Positions 33,601 to 45,319 of a stretch of DNA of 64,000 nt are shown here, in pieces. Positions within the stretch are counted from its first letter, which is position 1; each line of letters starts with the position of its first letter. The stretch is from Chara braunii (Eukaryota; Streptophyta; Charophyceae; Charales; Characeae). The stretch lies in assembly GCA_003427395.1 (NCBI GenBank), contig BFEA01000192.1, forward strand, positions 296,754 through 360,753, read 5' to 3'. The translations under genes were made by a program, and so were the position numbers. The notes below the pieces were generated by a model that searched no databases, was not told where the DNA came from, and saw only the letters and a list, made by a program, of their open reading frames with translations.

Positions 33601-34175
33601 AACAATTACAATTGATGCTGAACAAGTGCTAGGTGTCTCGGGGTAGGCTTAATGCTATGATGTATGCGGGATTTGAAAACTTAAAGAAATTGGCAGATCT
33701 ACCATATATATGAATCTTGAAGTGGTTGATCCTCGTGAAACATTGGTCGGTATTAAAGGGGATGAAGGTGACATGGTTTGCATAGACACTACGAATACAA
33801 CTTTTGTTGGCCGAAAATGCATTGAGCGACGGATCATGCACATTTCTTTGTATGAGGTGAAACACTTTTTTGGAGAAGCAAGGTCTGGTGATAGGTTGTC
33901 ACGAGATATTTTAACGAACAACCTTTGGAGTCGGAGAGAGGGGGTTGTTTAGCTGTTTGACTTGACCCTCAACTAAGGAGAGGGACTGTTATTTCGGATA
34001 TACAGGGGAATTTCCTCGATATTGGGAGGCTGGTGTTCATGATACGTTTTCTGTTTTTTTTTTTAATCGAGATTGTAAATATGAATGTGTGTGAAAGTGA
34101 GACAGTCATCATTTTCAGGCCCTGTGAAATTTCGTTTTTTGTTTCGTGTGGTTGCCTTTGTAATTTTTCCCATTC
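30650..34175. other. AT-rich region with scattered short frames, unrecognised
   Basis: About 3.5 kb with strongly AT-rich, codon-like texture. Open stretches of 60-90 codons occur at 30961-31179, 31980-32246 and 33710-33952 on the plus strand, but no domain that I recognise. Many TAA and TAG interruptions suggest an old, decayed coding region: an insertion from another source, a transposon body, or a host pseudogene. I cannot choose between these by eye. Confidence 0.35.
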
Positions 34176-34262
34176 CTTTCTCCCTCCCTCAACCTAATGA
34201 TTGGATCAATGACACCGATTACTCTCATTCATGCATTCGTTGATAAGGGAAGGGAAAATAAT

Positions 34263-34318
<56 letters not shown>

Positions 34319-35065
34319 CAAAAAGAAAAAGGTTGGGGAAGGTAATGCTGCCGTTTTCTCTCTCTCGGACACACAGACACAAACGGGCACAAAAAAAAAT
34401 AGAAGAGACGTAAGGAAAAAAAACTCCAACGTACAATTTTTTATGTTTTCACTTTTTAATTTTTTTTTTTTTTTATGTCTTCATCTGTCAATGTGTGAGC
34501 CATTGAAAGAAAGAGAGAGTCCGCTGTAGTTACTTGCCACCATTAGTTTCACTTTCTCTCTCTCTCTCTCTCTCTCTCTCTTTATTTTTGTGTATCGATG
34601 TTGTGTGTTCTATCAACTTTTATGTGTCCTTATGCTTTCGTTTTTCTCAGTTTCTCTACCGCTCAACTGATCAATAAATGAGATTCACCGATGGATGATC
34701 TCATAAATGGATTAGTTAAGGGATGGATAAAGCAAGAGAGACAAAAAGCCACAACGATATACATACACACACACGGACATAGATAGATAGGAGGACAAAC
34801 AGATAGATATAGGTTGGGGAAGGTAATACTGCTGCTTTATCTCTCTCAGATGCATACATACACAGACGGGAACAAAAAGAACTAGAAGAGACATAAAAAA
34901 TAAAAAAAACTCGTACATACCTTTTTGTTTTTTACTCTTCTTTTTCTTTGTTTCTTCTATTTTTGTTTGTGAGTGTATGCGACACTGAAAGAGAGAGAGT
35001 TGGCTGCACTTAGATGTAACTATCGGTTTTCTTTTGTGTGTGTGTGTGTGTGTGTGTGTACGCGC

Positions 35066-35116
<51 letters not shown>

Positions 35117-35310
35117 CTTCTATGTTGCTGTTGTGTGTTCTTTGTGCTGTTGTGCTTATCTTTCTTAGTTTCTCCATCGCTCAACCAATCAATGAATGAG
35201 ATTCACCGACCGATGATCTCATAGATGGATCAATTGAGGCATAGATGAAGCGAGAGAGACAACAATCCACAATGATATACATACACACACACAGATAGGT
35301 AGATCGGTCA
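34176..35310 (+). repeat. Tandem ~500-bp repeat, just over two units
   Basis: Shared blocks in order: 'ggttggggaaggtaat' (34331, 34813), 'agaagagac.taa' (34401, 34883), 'ctcaac.aatcaat' and 'gagattcaccga' (34680, 35197), then 'gatatacatacacacacac' (34757, 35273). Periods are 482 and 517 bp. The embedded microsatellites differ between units: long (GA)n and (CT)n in the first, (GT)n with a CGCGCG interruption in the second. A third, partial unit leads into the GGAT minisatellite. Confidence 0.8.
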
Positions 35311-35328
35311 ACAGATCGGTAGGTAGGT

Positions 35329-35362
35329 AGGTAGGTGGATGGATGGATGGATGGATGGATGG

Positions 35363-35398
<36 letters not shown>

Positions 35399-35658
35399 AT
35401 GGGTGGATGGATGGGTGGGTGGATGGATGGGTGGGCCGGTGGATGGGTGGATGGGTGGATGGATGGTTGATGGATGGGTGCGTGGGTGGATGGATGGTGG
35501 ATGGATGGTGGATAGATGCGTGGGTGGGTGAATGGATGGATGGATGGATGGGTGGATCAATGAATGGGTAGGCGGATGGATGGATGGATAGGTGGTTGGA
35601 CGGATGGATGGGTGAGTGAGTGGGTGGGTGGCTAAGTGGACGTGTTGGTGGTGGTGGT

Positions 35659-35695
<37 letters not shown>

Positions 35696-37125
35696 GGGTG
35701 GGCTGGTGGACGGGTGGGTGGATGGATGGATGGGCGGCAGATGGGGGAATTGGCGGATGTGGGGGATGGGCAGATGACGGGGATGGGTAAATAGGAATGA
35801 TGAGCGAATGGGAATGATGGATGAAGTGGATGGAACAAATGGATGGATGAGGTAAATGGAATGGATGGATGAATGGGGTTGATGGATGGGCTGATGGATG
35901 GATGGATGGGCAGATGGATTATGGATGGGTAGATGGATTATCGATGGGCAGATGGATGGATAGATGGGTGGATCGATGGATGGAGGGGCAAATGGAGGGA
36001 TGGAGGGGCGGACGAAGGGCGAGACGGAGGGGCGGCTGGAGGGGTGGACGAATGGGCGGATGGAGCGGCGGATGGAATAGCGGATGGGCGGAGGGAGCGG
36101 CATATCAATGGGCGGATGGAGGGGCGGATGCACGGGCGGCAGATGGGTGGAGGGAGTGGTGGATGGATGGGCGGATGAATGAGTAGATGGATAGGCGGAC
36201 AAATGATCGGATGGACGGGCAGATGGACGGACAGATGGATTGGCCGATGAATGGGCGGACAAATGGGTGGATCGATGGGCGGACGGGCCGATGGAGGAAT
36301 GGCCGGACGGATGAGCCTGTGGATGGCCAGATGGGCGAATGGAAGGATGGAGGCATGAGCGGACGGGTGGATGGGCAGATGGCGGATATGCGGATGGAGG
36401 GATGGAGGCATGGAGGGATGAAAGGATTGGTGGATGGGGGGATGGGCGGATGGGAGGATGGGCGGATGGGCGGATGGAGGGATGGAGGGATGGAGGGATG
36501 GAGGGATGGGCAGATAGGAGGATGGGAGGATAGATGGGCAGATGGGCGGATGGGCGGATGGATGGGTGGATGGGCGGATGGGCGGATGTGTGGGCGAATG
36601 GATGGATGGGCGGGTGGATAGGCGGATGGATGGATGGGCGAATGGATGGGCGGATGGGTGGGCGGATGGATGGATGGGTGGGCGGATGGATGGGCAAATG
36701 GATGGGTCCAAGGATGAATGGGTGGATGGATGGGCGGATGGGCGGATGGGTGAATGGATGGGTGGCTGGACAAATGGGCGAATGGATGGACGGATTGATG
36801 GATGTACGGATGAATGGGCCGAAGGATGAATGGGTGGATGGATGGGCGGATGGATGGATATATGGATGGACAAATGGATGGATGGATGGATCGGTGGATG
36901 ACAGACAAATAGATGGCGGGATGGATGGACGGATGGATGGATGAATGGATGGACGGATGGACGAATGGACAAATGGATAGACGGGTGGATGGATGGGCCG
37001 ACAAGTGGACGGGCGGATGGATACATGAGCGGATTGATGGATGGGCGGATGGATGAATGGGTGGGCGAACGGATGGAGGGGCGGTTGGAGTGACGGATGA
37101 AGGCGCAAATGGAGGGGTGGATGGA
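35329..37125. repeat. 1.8-kb (GGAT)n-derived minisatellite
   Basis: Perfect GGAT repeats at 35337-35400 grade into degenerate GGATGGGCGGATGG units to about 37120. Because the period is four, all frames of a given strand stay open together: the minus strand has a 629-codon frame of HPSIHPSI-like residues and the plus strand has DGWM-like frames. These are by-products and not proteins. A run of 36 G at 35659-35694 is embedded. The degenerate part also carries higher-order units such as GGAGGGATGGAGGGAT at 36470-36510. Confidence 0.95.
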
Positions 37126-37471
37126 GGGATATGAAGTCGTGTAAACCAAAAATTAATTAACAAAAATGATGCGAGACCTACTCCTTCCCATCCTCAAAAC
37201 ATTTGAATCAAGTTATCCCCGGTAACTAACATGAGCATAAAAAAAGTAAAAATAGATAAATAACACATAAATCATGGATCCTCAGACATATATGAGATTG
37301 AATAAATATCGGAGGGATAGACAGAGGGACAAACGGGAGGGACGGATGAAAGGACGGACGGGAGGGACGGTTGAAAGGACGGATGGGAGGGACCGACGGG
37401 GGAACGAACAGATGGACGGATGGAAGGATGAACCGTGGGATGGACAAATTGATAGATTGGATGGACGGATG

Positions 37472-37475
<4 letters not shown>

Positions 37476-37550
<75 letters not shown>

Positions 37551-38101
37551 GGTGGAAGGGAAGCGAGGTGGTGTGTCTAAAGAACGGACGCATATGACGA
37601 TAAGAAAGAAGGAAGATCGAAAAAGAGGTGCGAGTGTGACTGCTCGCCAAGGGAAAGAAACACCAGAGCAGCATGTGCCTCCCCCGCATATGAGTCTGCC
37701 TTTCTTTCCCTCTTTCTTGTCTATTTGCCTCACAATGTGTCCTTTTCTGGGCCGACCAGTCGGTGGTTCAGATGAATTGACCTCATCCGCCAAGCGAGAC
37801 CTGCGCAGACGGCCCCTCCTGGCGGGTGAGGTGTAGTACCCGCTCCGAGAGCGTAGGAAGGCTCGACGCGCCGGCCGGCCTGGCGGGACTGCCCTCAATG
37901 GCCGTGCGACAAGGACCCCCCTAAGGTCGTCTCCAACCTGCACAACCTTATTAAAAAAAAATTAAAAAAAAATTAAAAAAAGAATCGACCTCACCCATCA
38001 GATCATTGGAGGACATATAATTGGTTGGATCAGAAATGGTCGATGCTTTAAACCAATCGATGGATTTGATGATATGATCTATCAATCAGATCGGTCGATA
38101 G

Positions 38102-38162
<61 letters not shown>

Positions 38163-38822
38163 CTATCCTCACCAAACGAGCACCATAAAAGCCTATTAAA
38201 AGGTGCATTACAATTTCATGCAAATCAAAAAATATGGGAGGATGTGGCTCCTCGTCAGCCCTGAGGGGCCCCTTATGCAAGTGTGCCTGCCCTAAGTGAA
38301 GGTGGGCCAAAAAGATCATGAGAGGCCGAATACTGTCAATTTTGTATTTGGGGGCTTAGGCAGTTGTGTCGCGTCAGTTGGTTGAGGGAACCCAGGACCC
38401 GAGCAGCAAATACTTTCCACGACCTTCTAGGCCTTTTCTGAAATGGAGGTCCTGGGCCACATTCGCAGCAACGCACACAGACAGTTGGGAGGCATAACCG
38501 AACGAGGCCCAGCAGCAGCATAGTCCCGGCTACCTGGGGCCTACTGGAAGCTTCTAGGTGCAGGCACAGCCCAGCCAAGCCGCAGGCCAGGCCAGACTGT
38601 TTCCATCGAGGAAAAACTTTGCTGCCTGACGGCGGAATTCTACACTTGCCAGCTACCGGCAACGATGCTCGAGTAAACGTTCACGGGCTATTGCTAGCGC
38701 TGGGGCAAGGTGTTGTGCACCTGCGGTCGTGTGGGAAGAAGGGCGCTGCCCTGCGCCATAGCCCAACTTCCATAGCTGGCTGGGCTTGGACAAACGACAG
38801 GGTGCAGTGGTGGTCTTCGGGT

Positions 38823-38905
<83 letters not shown>

Positions 38906-38922
38906 TAGATAGATAGATAGAC

Positions 38923-38961
<39 letters not shown>

Positions 38962-39319
38962 AGCTGGTGGAAGGGAAGCGAGGTGGTGTGTCTAAAAAAC
39001 GGACGCATATGACGATAAGCAAAAAAAAAGATCGAAAAAGAGGTGCGCGTGTGACTGCTCGCCAAGGGAAAGAAACAGCCGAGCAGCATGCCCCCCCCCC
39101 GCATATGAGTCTGCCTTTCTTTCCCTCTTTCTTCTCTATTTGCCTCACAATGTGTCCTTTTATGGGTCGACCAGTCGATGGTTCAGATGAATCGACCTCA
39201 TCCATCGGATCATTGGAGGACATGTAATTGGGTGGATCAAAAATGATTGATGCTGTAAGCCAATCGATGGATTTGATGATATGACCTATCAATCAGACTG
39301 ATCAATAGAATGATCGAAG

Positions 39320-39388
<69 letters not shown>

Positions 39389-40061
39389 GAATACTCTATC
39401 CTCACAAAAAGAACACCATAAAAGCCTATTAAAAGGTGCATTACAATTTCATGCAAATAAAAAAAATATGCGAAGATGTGGCTCCTCGGCAGGTCTGAGG
39501 GGCCCCTTATGCAAGTGTGCCTGCCTAAGTGAAGGTGGGCCTAACAAATCATGAGAGGCCGAATACTGTCAATTTCGTATTTGGGGGTTAGGGAACCCAG
39601 GACCCGAGCAACAATTACTTTCCACGGCCTTCTAGGCCTTTTCTGAAATGCAGGCCCTAGGCCACATTCGCAACAACGTACACAGACAGTTGGGAGGTGT
39701 AACCGAACGAGGCCCAGCAACAGCATAGGCCTGACTACTTGGGGCCTACCGCCGCTACCGGAAGCTTCTGGGTGCAGGCGCAGCCCAGCCAGGCCGCAGG
39801 CCAGGCCAGACTCTTTCCATAAAGGAAAGAGTTCGTTGCCTGCCGGCGGAATCCGACACTTGCCAGCTTGCAGCAGCGCTGCTGGAGTGAACGCTCGCGG
39901 GCTGCTGCTAGTGTTGGGGCAAGGTGCTGTGCACGTGTGGTCGTGTGGGAAGAAAGGCGCCGCCGAGGGCAGCGCCGTAGCCCAACTTTCATAGCTGGTT
40001 GGGCTTGGACAAACGGCAGGGTGCAGTGGTGGTCTTCGGTTGTATATATATATATATATAT

Positions 40062-40104
<43 letters not shown>

Positions 40105-40110
40105 AAGATG
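37476..40110. repeat. Tandem duplication of 1.2-1.4 kb bounded by (GA)n
   Basis: Sequence at 37550-37790 matches 38963-39190 (AGCTGGTGGAAGGGAAGCG onward). 37980-38830 matches 39185-40050, including the block CCATAAAAGCCTATTAAAAG at 38184 and 39415. Each unit begins and ends in (GA)n, at 37479-37549, 38103-38158, 38826-38960, 39322-39385 and 40067-40101. The first unit carries an extra SINE-like insertion (37789-37981), and the second lacks a short stretch near 38356-38386. Unequal exchange between GA tracts is the likely mechanism. Confidence 0.85.
37789..37981 (+). mobile_element. SINE-like retroposon insertion
   Basis: Present in unit 1 but absent from unit 2 of the surrounding duplication. 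It is flanked by a 15-bp target duplication: GAATTGACCTCATCC at 37774-37788 and GAATCGACCTCACCC at 37982-37996; the empty site in unit 2 reads GAATCGACCTCATCC. It ends in an A-rich tail of three ATTAAAAAAAA-like units. About 190 bp, GC-rich body, no coding capacity. Clear Pol III A and B boxes were not found, so its origin (tRNA, 5S, 7SL or other) is open. Confidence 0.75.
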
Positions 40111-40500
40111 ATGATGATGATGATGATGATGTGAGGGGCACATACCTAGTGTTGGCGGTGGTCTACATTGGGCAACATCTTCATTTACTTTGGTAGCTGC
40201 TGACGTCAACAGTTGCATTGTCAATTCGTGCGCAGATAGTAGCTGTGTGGGGAGTAGTCTGGGCGCCGAGCGCCAAGTAGGGGGAAGGGCCTGGACTCTT
40301 ATGTTGGTGATGACGAGAGTAAGCTCTCATTGACATTCAGTTTCAGTGTTTCGATTCTCCATTGGTGTAACCTTGGTGCAATGCTGCTTTCTGGACATTG
40401 TGAGACTTTTTGGCTAACAATATGATTGTGCACTCTGGATTCTTTCATCTCTCTATCGCTCATTTTCGTTGCAATTTGTTATCGGAGCTGGTTCAAACTG
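40107..40500 (+). repeat. Dispersed repeat family R1, copy 2
   Basis: Matches the reverse complement of about 3900-4205. It begins with a (GAT)n run, followed by GGCACATACCTAGTGTTGG, GCTGCTGACGTC and GCATTGTCAATTCGTG. No coding potential. Confidence 0.6.
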
Positions 40501-41877
40501 CGCTTACTCTTTCTTCGCAATTGCGGTTTGGTGCTTCACATGTAGTGTGAGGCAGTGATAAGGCTTGGGCGTTGGACAATAGGCGGCCCGAGGTCGTGTG
40601 GGCGCGCCGTTGTCGGGCGACTGCCTATTAGCCGGACCCTTTCTCCCCCAAAGCTAGGCTTTGTACGTGTGTGGGTTCTCTCATTTTTGCATGTCCTGAT
40701 TGCATGTGTGCATGTGACTGCGGGGTTTTGGGGAGATTGGGGTTGTGTTTTTTTTTTGGCTAACCATGGGACATGCACGAGAACGACTCAGACGGTGGTC
40801 GTAAGCGGGGGAAGCGCGAGCGGAAAAATCGGAGACTCCAATGGAACGCTGAAAGGGTTAGGATTGAGACACAGGGTTCAGAGAAGAGCGCGAGCGCTGG
40901 CCCTCCGACCATCAAAAAGCTCAGGATTTGGTAAAGACGACGGGAAAAGCGACCGACCCGGATTCAGTCGCCGCAGTTAGGGGAGTCGGTCAGCATGGAT
41001 CGTCGTGGTACTACAGGGATCCAGATCGACCTTGGAGTAGCCCCTTTCCTATGACAATCGGGCGAGCGGTCGGCTTAACGACAACTCAACCAGTAAGGGC
41101 AAGGATGCTCCTATAAATTTTTAGGGCGGGCCACCGACCATTGAGCTCCTCTAAGGGGGGGGTGGGGCAAGGGAGGATGTGACCGTTCGCTTCAAGCCAC
41201 CTTATGAACCCCCTCTAGCTCTAACTAAGAGAAAAAGGGAGTGTTGGGATCAACGGATCAGCTGAAGCTCACAACGAAAATTAAAGGAACAAAGATATCA
41301 AGATCCTCCGACGGTCCGCGCAAGTCAGCGAGGGCGAGCGCGCTCGAATTCTTGGGAACTGACTGAGCAAGAGGCGGTGAGACCTGGTCTCGTTGCCAAC
41401 TGAAAAGCGAGCCGAGAGAAGAATGGAAGACGAACCATCCAGACAATTGCAAATGAAAGAGAGGGGAGGGGGGAAGAAAACGACTTATGAAGGAGGATGT
41501 ATCTGGACCAAGGGCAGCGGATGATGGAGTTGCAGAACAGGAGCAAACAGGAAGGACCGACACGCATTCGATCGGCTTGGCGAATCCTATGGAAGGAGGG
41601 AGTGTGGGCGAAGAGCGCAAAGGGAGACGACCGTAAGCGGAGGAGAAGAGGCGGGAAACTTCTCGGAAGGAGTGAAGGAGGGAGACTGTACGTTCGATCC
41701 GAGGGGGCGGGCGTCGGGAGCATTCTATTGGGGAAAGGATGAAGGAGGGCAGTGGGGGAGGTAGTAGTGAAAAAGGAGGGAAGAGAGGAAGAGGCGGGAA
41801 GAAGTGAAGATCATCAAAAATTTGGTTTCGCGTGGGGAAAGGAGGGAGTGACCAGCGGGAGGAAAAGAGAAGGAGAG

Positions 41878-41886
41878 TATAAAAGG
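41878..41886 (+). promoter_or_regulatory. LTR TATA box
   Basis: TATAAAAGG in a purine-rich context, about 1.27 kb into the LTR. It would place transcription start near 41910, making 40611 to about 41910 the U3 part. The same box is conserved in the 3' LTR at 57919-57927. Confidence 0.6.
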
Positions 41887-42041
41887 AGGGAAGGGGGAAG
41901 GAAGAGGGGACTGGCGCACGGATCGGCGATATGCGCACTGGACGCCCGACGTACGGGGGAGGCCTCAGGAGCGCTCGGTCTCACACCGAGCACCAGCGAG
42001 AGAGAGAGAGTGCGGCGGTTAGGAGAAGGGCTCGTGGGCCG

Positions 42042-42082
<41 letters not shown>

Positions 42083-42203
42083 CCCGGCGAAGAGCAAGTC
42101 GCGTCCTAGTAGCGCGCGAGGACGCGAGGCTTCTGAGGAGGGAGGAGTACGCAAGCCCACCGCGGAAGGAGAGCGACGGAGGTGGTGCGTTCATACCCGC
42201 AGA

Positions 42204-42450
42204 GGGGAGAGAACGAGTTGCGCACGAAGAAGAGAAGCAAAGTGTGCGGGCAAGCTGCGAGAAGAGGTCAACCGAAGCAGTGCGGTCAGTTCGAAACTGC
42301 AAAGGGAAGGAACGAGCTGCGCACGAAGAAGAGAAGCGAACTGCGCGAGCCAGTCACGAGAAGAGGTCGACTGAGGTAGTGCGCCTAAGCCGAAGCTGCG
42401 AAAGGAAAAGAACGAGCTCCGTGCGAGGCAAAGGGGCTTCGAGAGGGGAG
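42204..42450 (+). repeat. LTR tandem repeat, ~105-bp units
   Basis: Two and a half units with the phrase 'aacgagYtgcgcacgaagaag' (near 42213 and 42309, truncated near 42410) followed by 'gagaagaggtc.ac.gag.agtgcg'. Found identically in the 3' LTR at 58259-58505. Confidence 0.8.
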
Positions 42451-42557
42451 TGCGTGGGCGGATTGCTACGCGAGAGAGACAAGGCCGGTGCGGCTCGTCC
42501 TAAAGCCACTAAGGGGCGAGAGGGAGAGAGAGAGAGAGAGGGGAAGAGAAAGAGAGA

Positions 42558-42705
42558 TACAGACCAGCATCGAAGTCCTCGTGGGAGCATCACCCATGCC
42601 ATGCTCAGAGGTTCGCTGCAGTCGGTTTCCAAACCCTGTATCTGATCTGATCTCGGCACATAATCCATTGACGACTCCTGAAAAACTGAAGCCTACGGCG
42701 TAGAG

Positions 42706-42794
<89 letters not shown>

Positions 42795-42941
42795 GAGAAA
42801 GAGAGGTGCGGACCAGAGTCGAAGTCCTTGTGGGAACACCACGCGTGCCATGCTCAGAGGTCCGCTGCAGTTTGTTTCCGAACTGTGTATTTGGCCTGAT
42901 CTGGGCATATAATCCATTGGTGACTCTTGAAAGGCTGAAGC

Positions 42942-42993
<52 letters not shown>

Positions 42994-43345
42994 AAGAGAA
43001 AGAGAGGTACGGACCGGAGTCAAAGTCCTCGTGGGAACACCACCCGTGCCATGCTCAGAGGTTCGCTGCAGTCTGTTTCCAAACTGTGTATCTGGTCTGA
43101 TCTCGGCATATAATCCACTGACGACATCTTTGCTCTTGAAAAGTTGAAGCCTGCGAGGGAGAGAGAGAGAGAGAGAGAGATAAAAGGAGAGAAAAAAAAA
43201 AAAAAAAAAAAAAAAAGGGTGAGGAAGGGTAGTGTCGAAGTCCTTGAGGGAACGCACCTGTGCCTCGTCCAGAGAGTCGCTGCAGTCTGTTTTGAGCTGT
43301 GTCATTAATGACACCTTCACTCGGGAGAAACTGAAGCCTGGGGGA
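42558..43345 (+). repeat. LTR tandem repeat, four ~140-bp units split by (GA)n
   Basis: Units near 42558, 42806, 43007 and 43225 share 'gtcgaagtcct.gtgggaac', 'gccatgctcagaggt.cgc', 'tgcagtctgtttcc' and 'cataatccattgacgac', each followed by 'ctgaagcct.cg' and a (GA)n or A-rich run. The units vary more from each other than the two LTRs do, so they predate the element's last transposition. Confidence 0.85.
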
Positions 43346-43360
43346 CACGGGAGAAGGGGC

Positions 43361-43430
<70 letters not shown>

Positions 43431-43789
43431 CGGAAGAGAGAGAGGGAGAGACAAAAAGAGAGAAAAAAGGACAAAAAGAGAGAGGGAAGAGAGAAGCTTC
43501 AGCCTGCCCCGAGCTAGGGGCTTTGTGATCCAGCAGACGTTCCGGTGGCTGACCGACCGAGCGGGCCAAGGTCCGAGGAGAACCTCCTCTCTATTCGGAC
43601 AGCGAGCCGGACAGTCACGTACTATCGAGACTCAGGCGGGTGGCCAACGGTGTGGTAGATGGTCTGGAGAGAACTTCCTGAAAGGAAAGACCAGTCTTCG
43701 ATTTCTGTGCGAGTGAATTGGGCGACAGTAAGGAGCCCGTGTGAGCGGGTCGACAGAAAGGTTGTTTTTGAATGGTGTGTAGAAGAGTG

Positions 43790-44160
43790 AGTTCTGAGCG
43801 GTTGGGTCTGTCTGCGGTTAAGTGCTCGCATGAAAAAGAGCTACCGAACAGTCGGGCCTATTTTTGAAAGTTGTGCAGTCTGGACTGTCGGTGGGGAAGA
43901 GCCCGCATGGCCAGCAAAGTTTATTTTGGGTCGAGCGGTTGGGTCTGTCGGCAGATGAGTGCATGCATGAAAAAGAGTTCGCAAGGTGTGGGGTCTGTTT
44001 TTGAATTCTGAGCGGTTGGGTGTGTCTGCGGATGAGTATGTGAATGAAAAAGAGCTGCCGAACATTGAGGCCTGTTCTTCGAAATTTGCATGCGTGAAAA
44101 AGAGCTAGCGAGGTGTGGGGTCTGTTTTTGAGTTATATGCAATTAGGTCTGTCCGTGGTG
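43790..44160 (+). repeat. LTR tandem repeat, 80-100-bp units
   Basis: Four to five copies of 'gagcggttgggtctgtctgcgg' with 'atgaaaaagagct.c.gaa' and 'ggtctgtttttgaa'. A matching set occurs in the 3' LTR at 59845-60215. Confidence 0.8.
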
Positions 44161-44259
44161 AGGTCTGGTCCGGCTTGGGGTCCGGAAGGAGCTCCTCAAA
44201 CCGCGCGGGGCTTTGCGAATTCCGTGCTGCCGGGGTAGGCGGTAGACAGCACGATAGAT

Positions 44260-44277
44260 TGGCGCCGTTGCCGGGGA
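44260..44277 (+). other. Primer-binding site, tRNA-Asp
   Basis: TGGCGCCGTTGCCGGGGA is the exact complement of the last 18 nt (with CCA) of plant-type tRNA-Asp(GTC), as I remember it. It lies 11 nt after the LTR end at 44248. It primes minus-strand DNA synthesis. Confidence 0.85.
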
Positions 44278-45319
44278 TGGGCTTTCTCCCGCAGCCTCGG
44301 CCGGCTCACGGACTACGATATGAGGGAGAGCGAGCGTGACAGGTAGCGGAGGGCTCATTTTTGGTATCGGTTTTTTTCGGTAGTTTTCGTTTTTGGCATC
44401 AACTTTTTCAACGGCATTTTCGGCTTCGAAGTTCCTCGGTACTTTTTTTGGCGACGTTTCGACAACATTTCCTTGACAACATCCTTTCGGGCAGCGTCAG
44501 GACGTGTGTTCGATTGGAGCCTTGTTTTCCGTGTGAGAGGGGTTACCGGGTTGCTTGGGTGCGAGGGGCTTGGGGTATTGGAATCTCTTGGTTTTGCAGG
44601 TCCGCGCCTGCCCCGGTTGCGACTTCTAGAAGAAAATCCAGGTTAGACTTTTGCTGGGAGGCGTTATATTTTTTGTGTTTGTTTCTAAAAATTCACAAAT
44701 TAAGAGGGTAAAACGGTTTGCTTGTGGGGTTTGAATGAGGGTGAAAAACAACCAAAGAGGGGGAAGAAGATTCTCGATCGGTAGGCGGATAAAAGTCTCG
44801 GGACCCGGGTAATTCCACGCTCGAGGTGGGCCGAGTAGGGGCGTGGTACCGGATAGTGTAACTTAGGACTAGAGGTCGGTCCGGTGGGGGACATAGGGAA
44901 CTGGTGTGTGACTTCGGTCTAACTCGGAGGAGGGGGTTGCCACCCTTCCTCGGGGATAACCTGTGTCTGCGGCTAGTCTCTATACGTGGAAGTGGGAGGA
45001 CCTCTCAGCGGGGGAGGACAGGGAGGTAGCCGAGTGAGACGGCGTTCCTTCTCTGGTCCATTTGATCCTCCTGGGCTCACAGGCACCTTCTCCTTGCAGG
45101 GTAGGGGTGGTCTCACGAGTGACCAAAGGTTAGGATAATGAGAGGGACTTCTTTTTTATTAAGATAAGCATACCCAAAGGATCAGGGTGAGTGGGTCACG
45201 AAGAAGTGAGCGCTTCGTCAGTGGGCGGTGATTTGGCGTGTCAAATTGCATAAAGGCAGTCGACCTCGGGGCGAGTAAGGGGGCCTATGAGCTTAGGGGT
45301 TCTGGAAGTCGAGCCGGCA
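44278..45319 (+). other. Retroelement leader region
   Basis: About 1 kb between the primer-binding site and the first recognisable pre-gag coding sequence. The longest open stretch (44361-44711, 116 codons) is Phe/Arg-rich without a domain and probably not coding. Confidence 0.55.

Larger units (their letters stand above)
40611..44248 (+). repeat. 5' LTR (3.6 kb)
   Basis: Begins TGTCGGGCG and ends GGTAGACA, so the ends have the TG..CA form with a 4-bp TGTC/GACA inverted repeat. The 3' copy starts at 56654 and ends at 60303. The LTR is unusually long because it is packed with internal tandem repeats and GA microsatellites. A TATA box lies at 41878. The first 1.4 kb differs from the 3' LTR at several percent of positions; the rest is nearly identical. 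Confidence 0.85.

Noticed and set aside
35219-37108. Long minus-strand frame as a repeat protein gene
   Set aside because: It is a direct consequence of GGAT tetranucleotide repeats; frames on both strands stay open and no domain or start context exists.
41752-42645. 297-codon plus-strand frame in the LTR (and its 3' LTR twin)
   Set aside because: Arg/Glu-rich composition follows GA repeats, and it lies inside the LTR without any domain.
42466-43569. 367-codon minus-strand frame in the LTR
   Set aside because: Ser/Leu repeats come from CT tracts; the frame follows the LTR tandem repeats.
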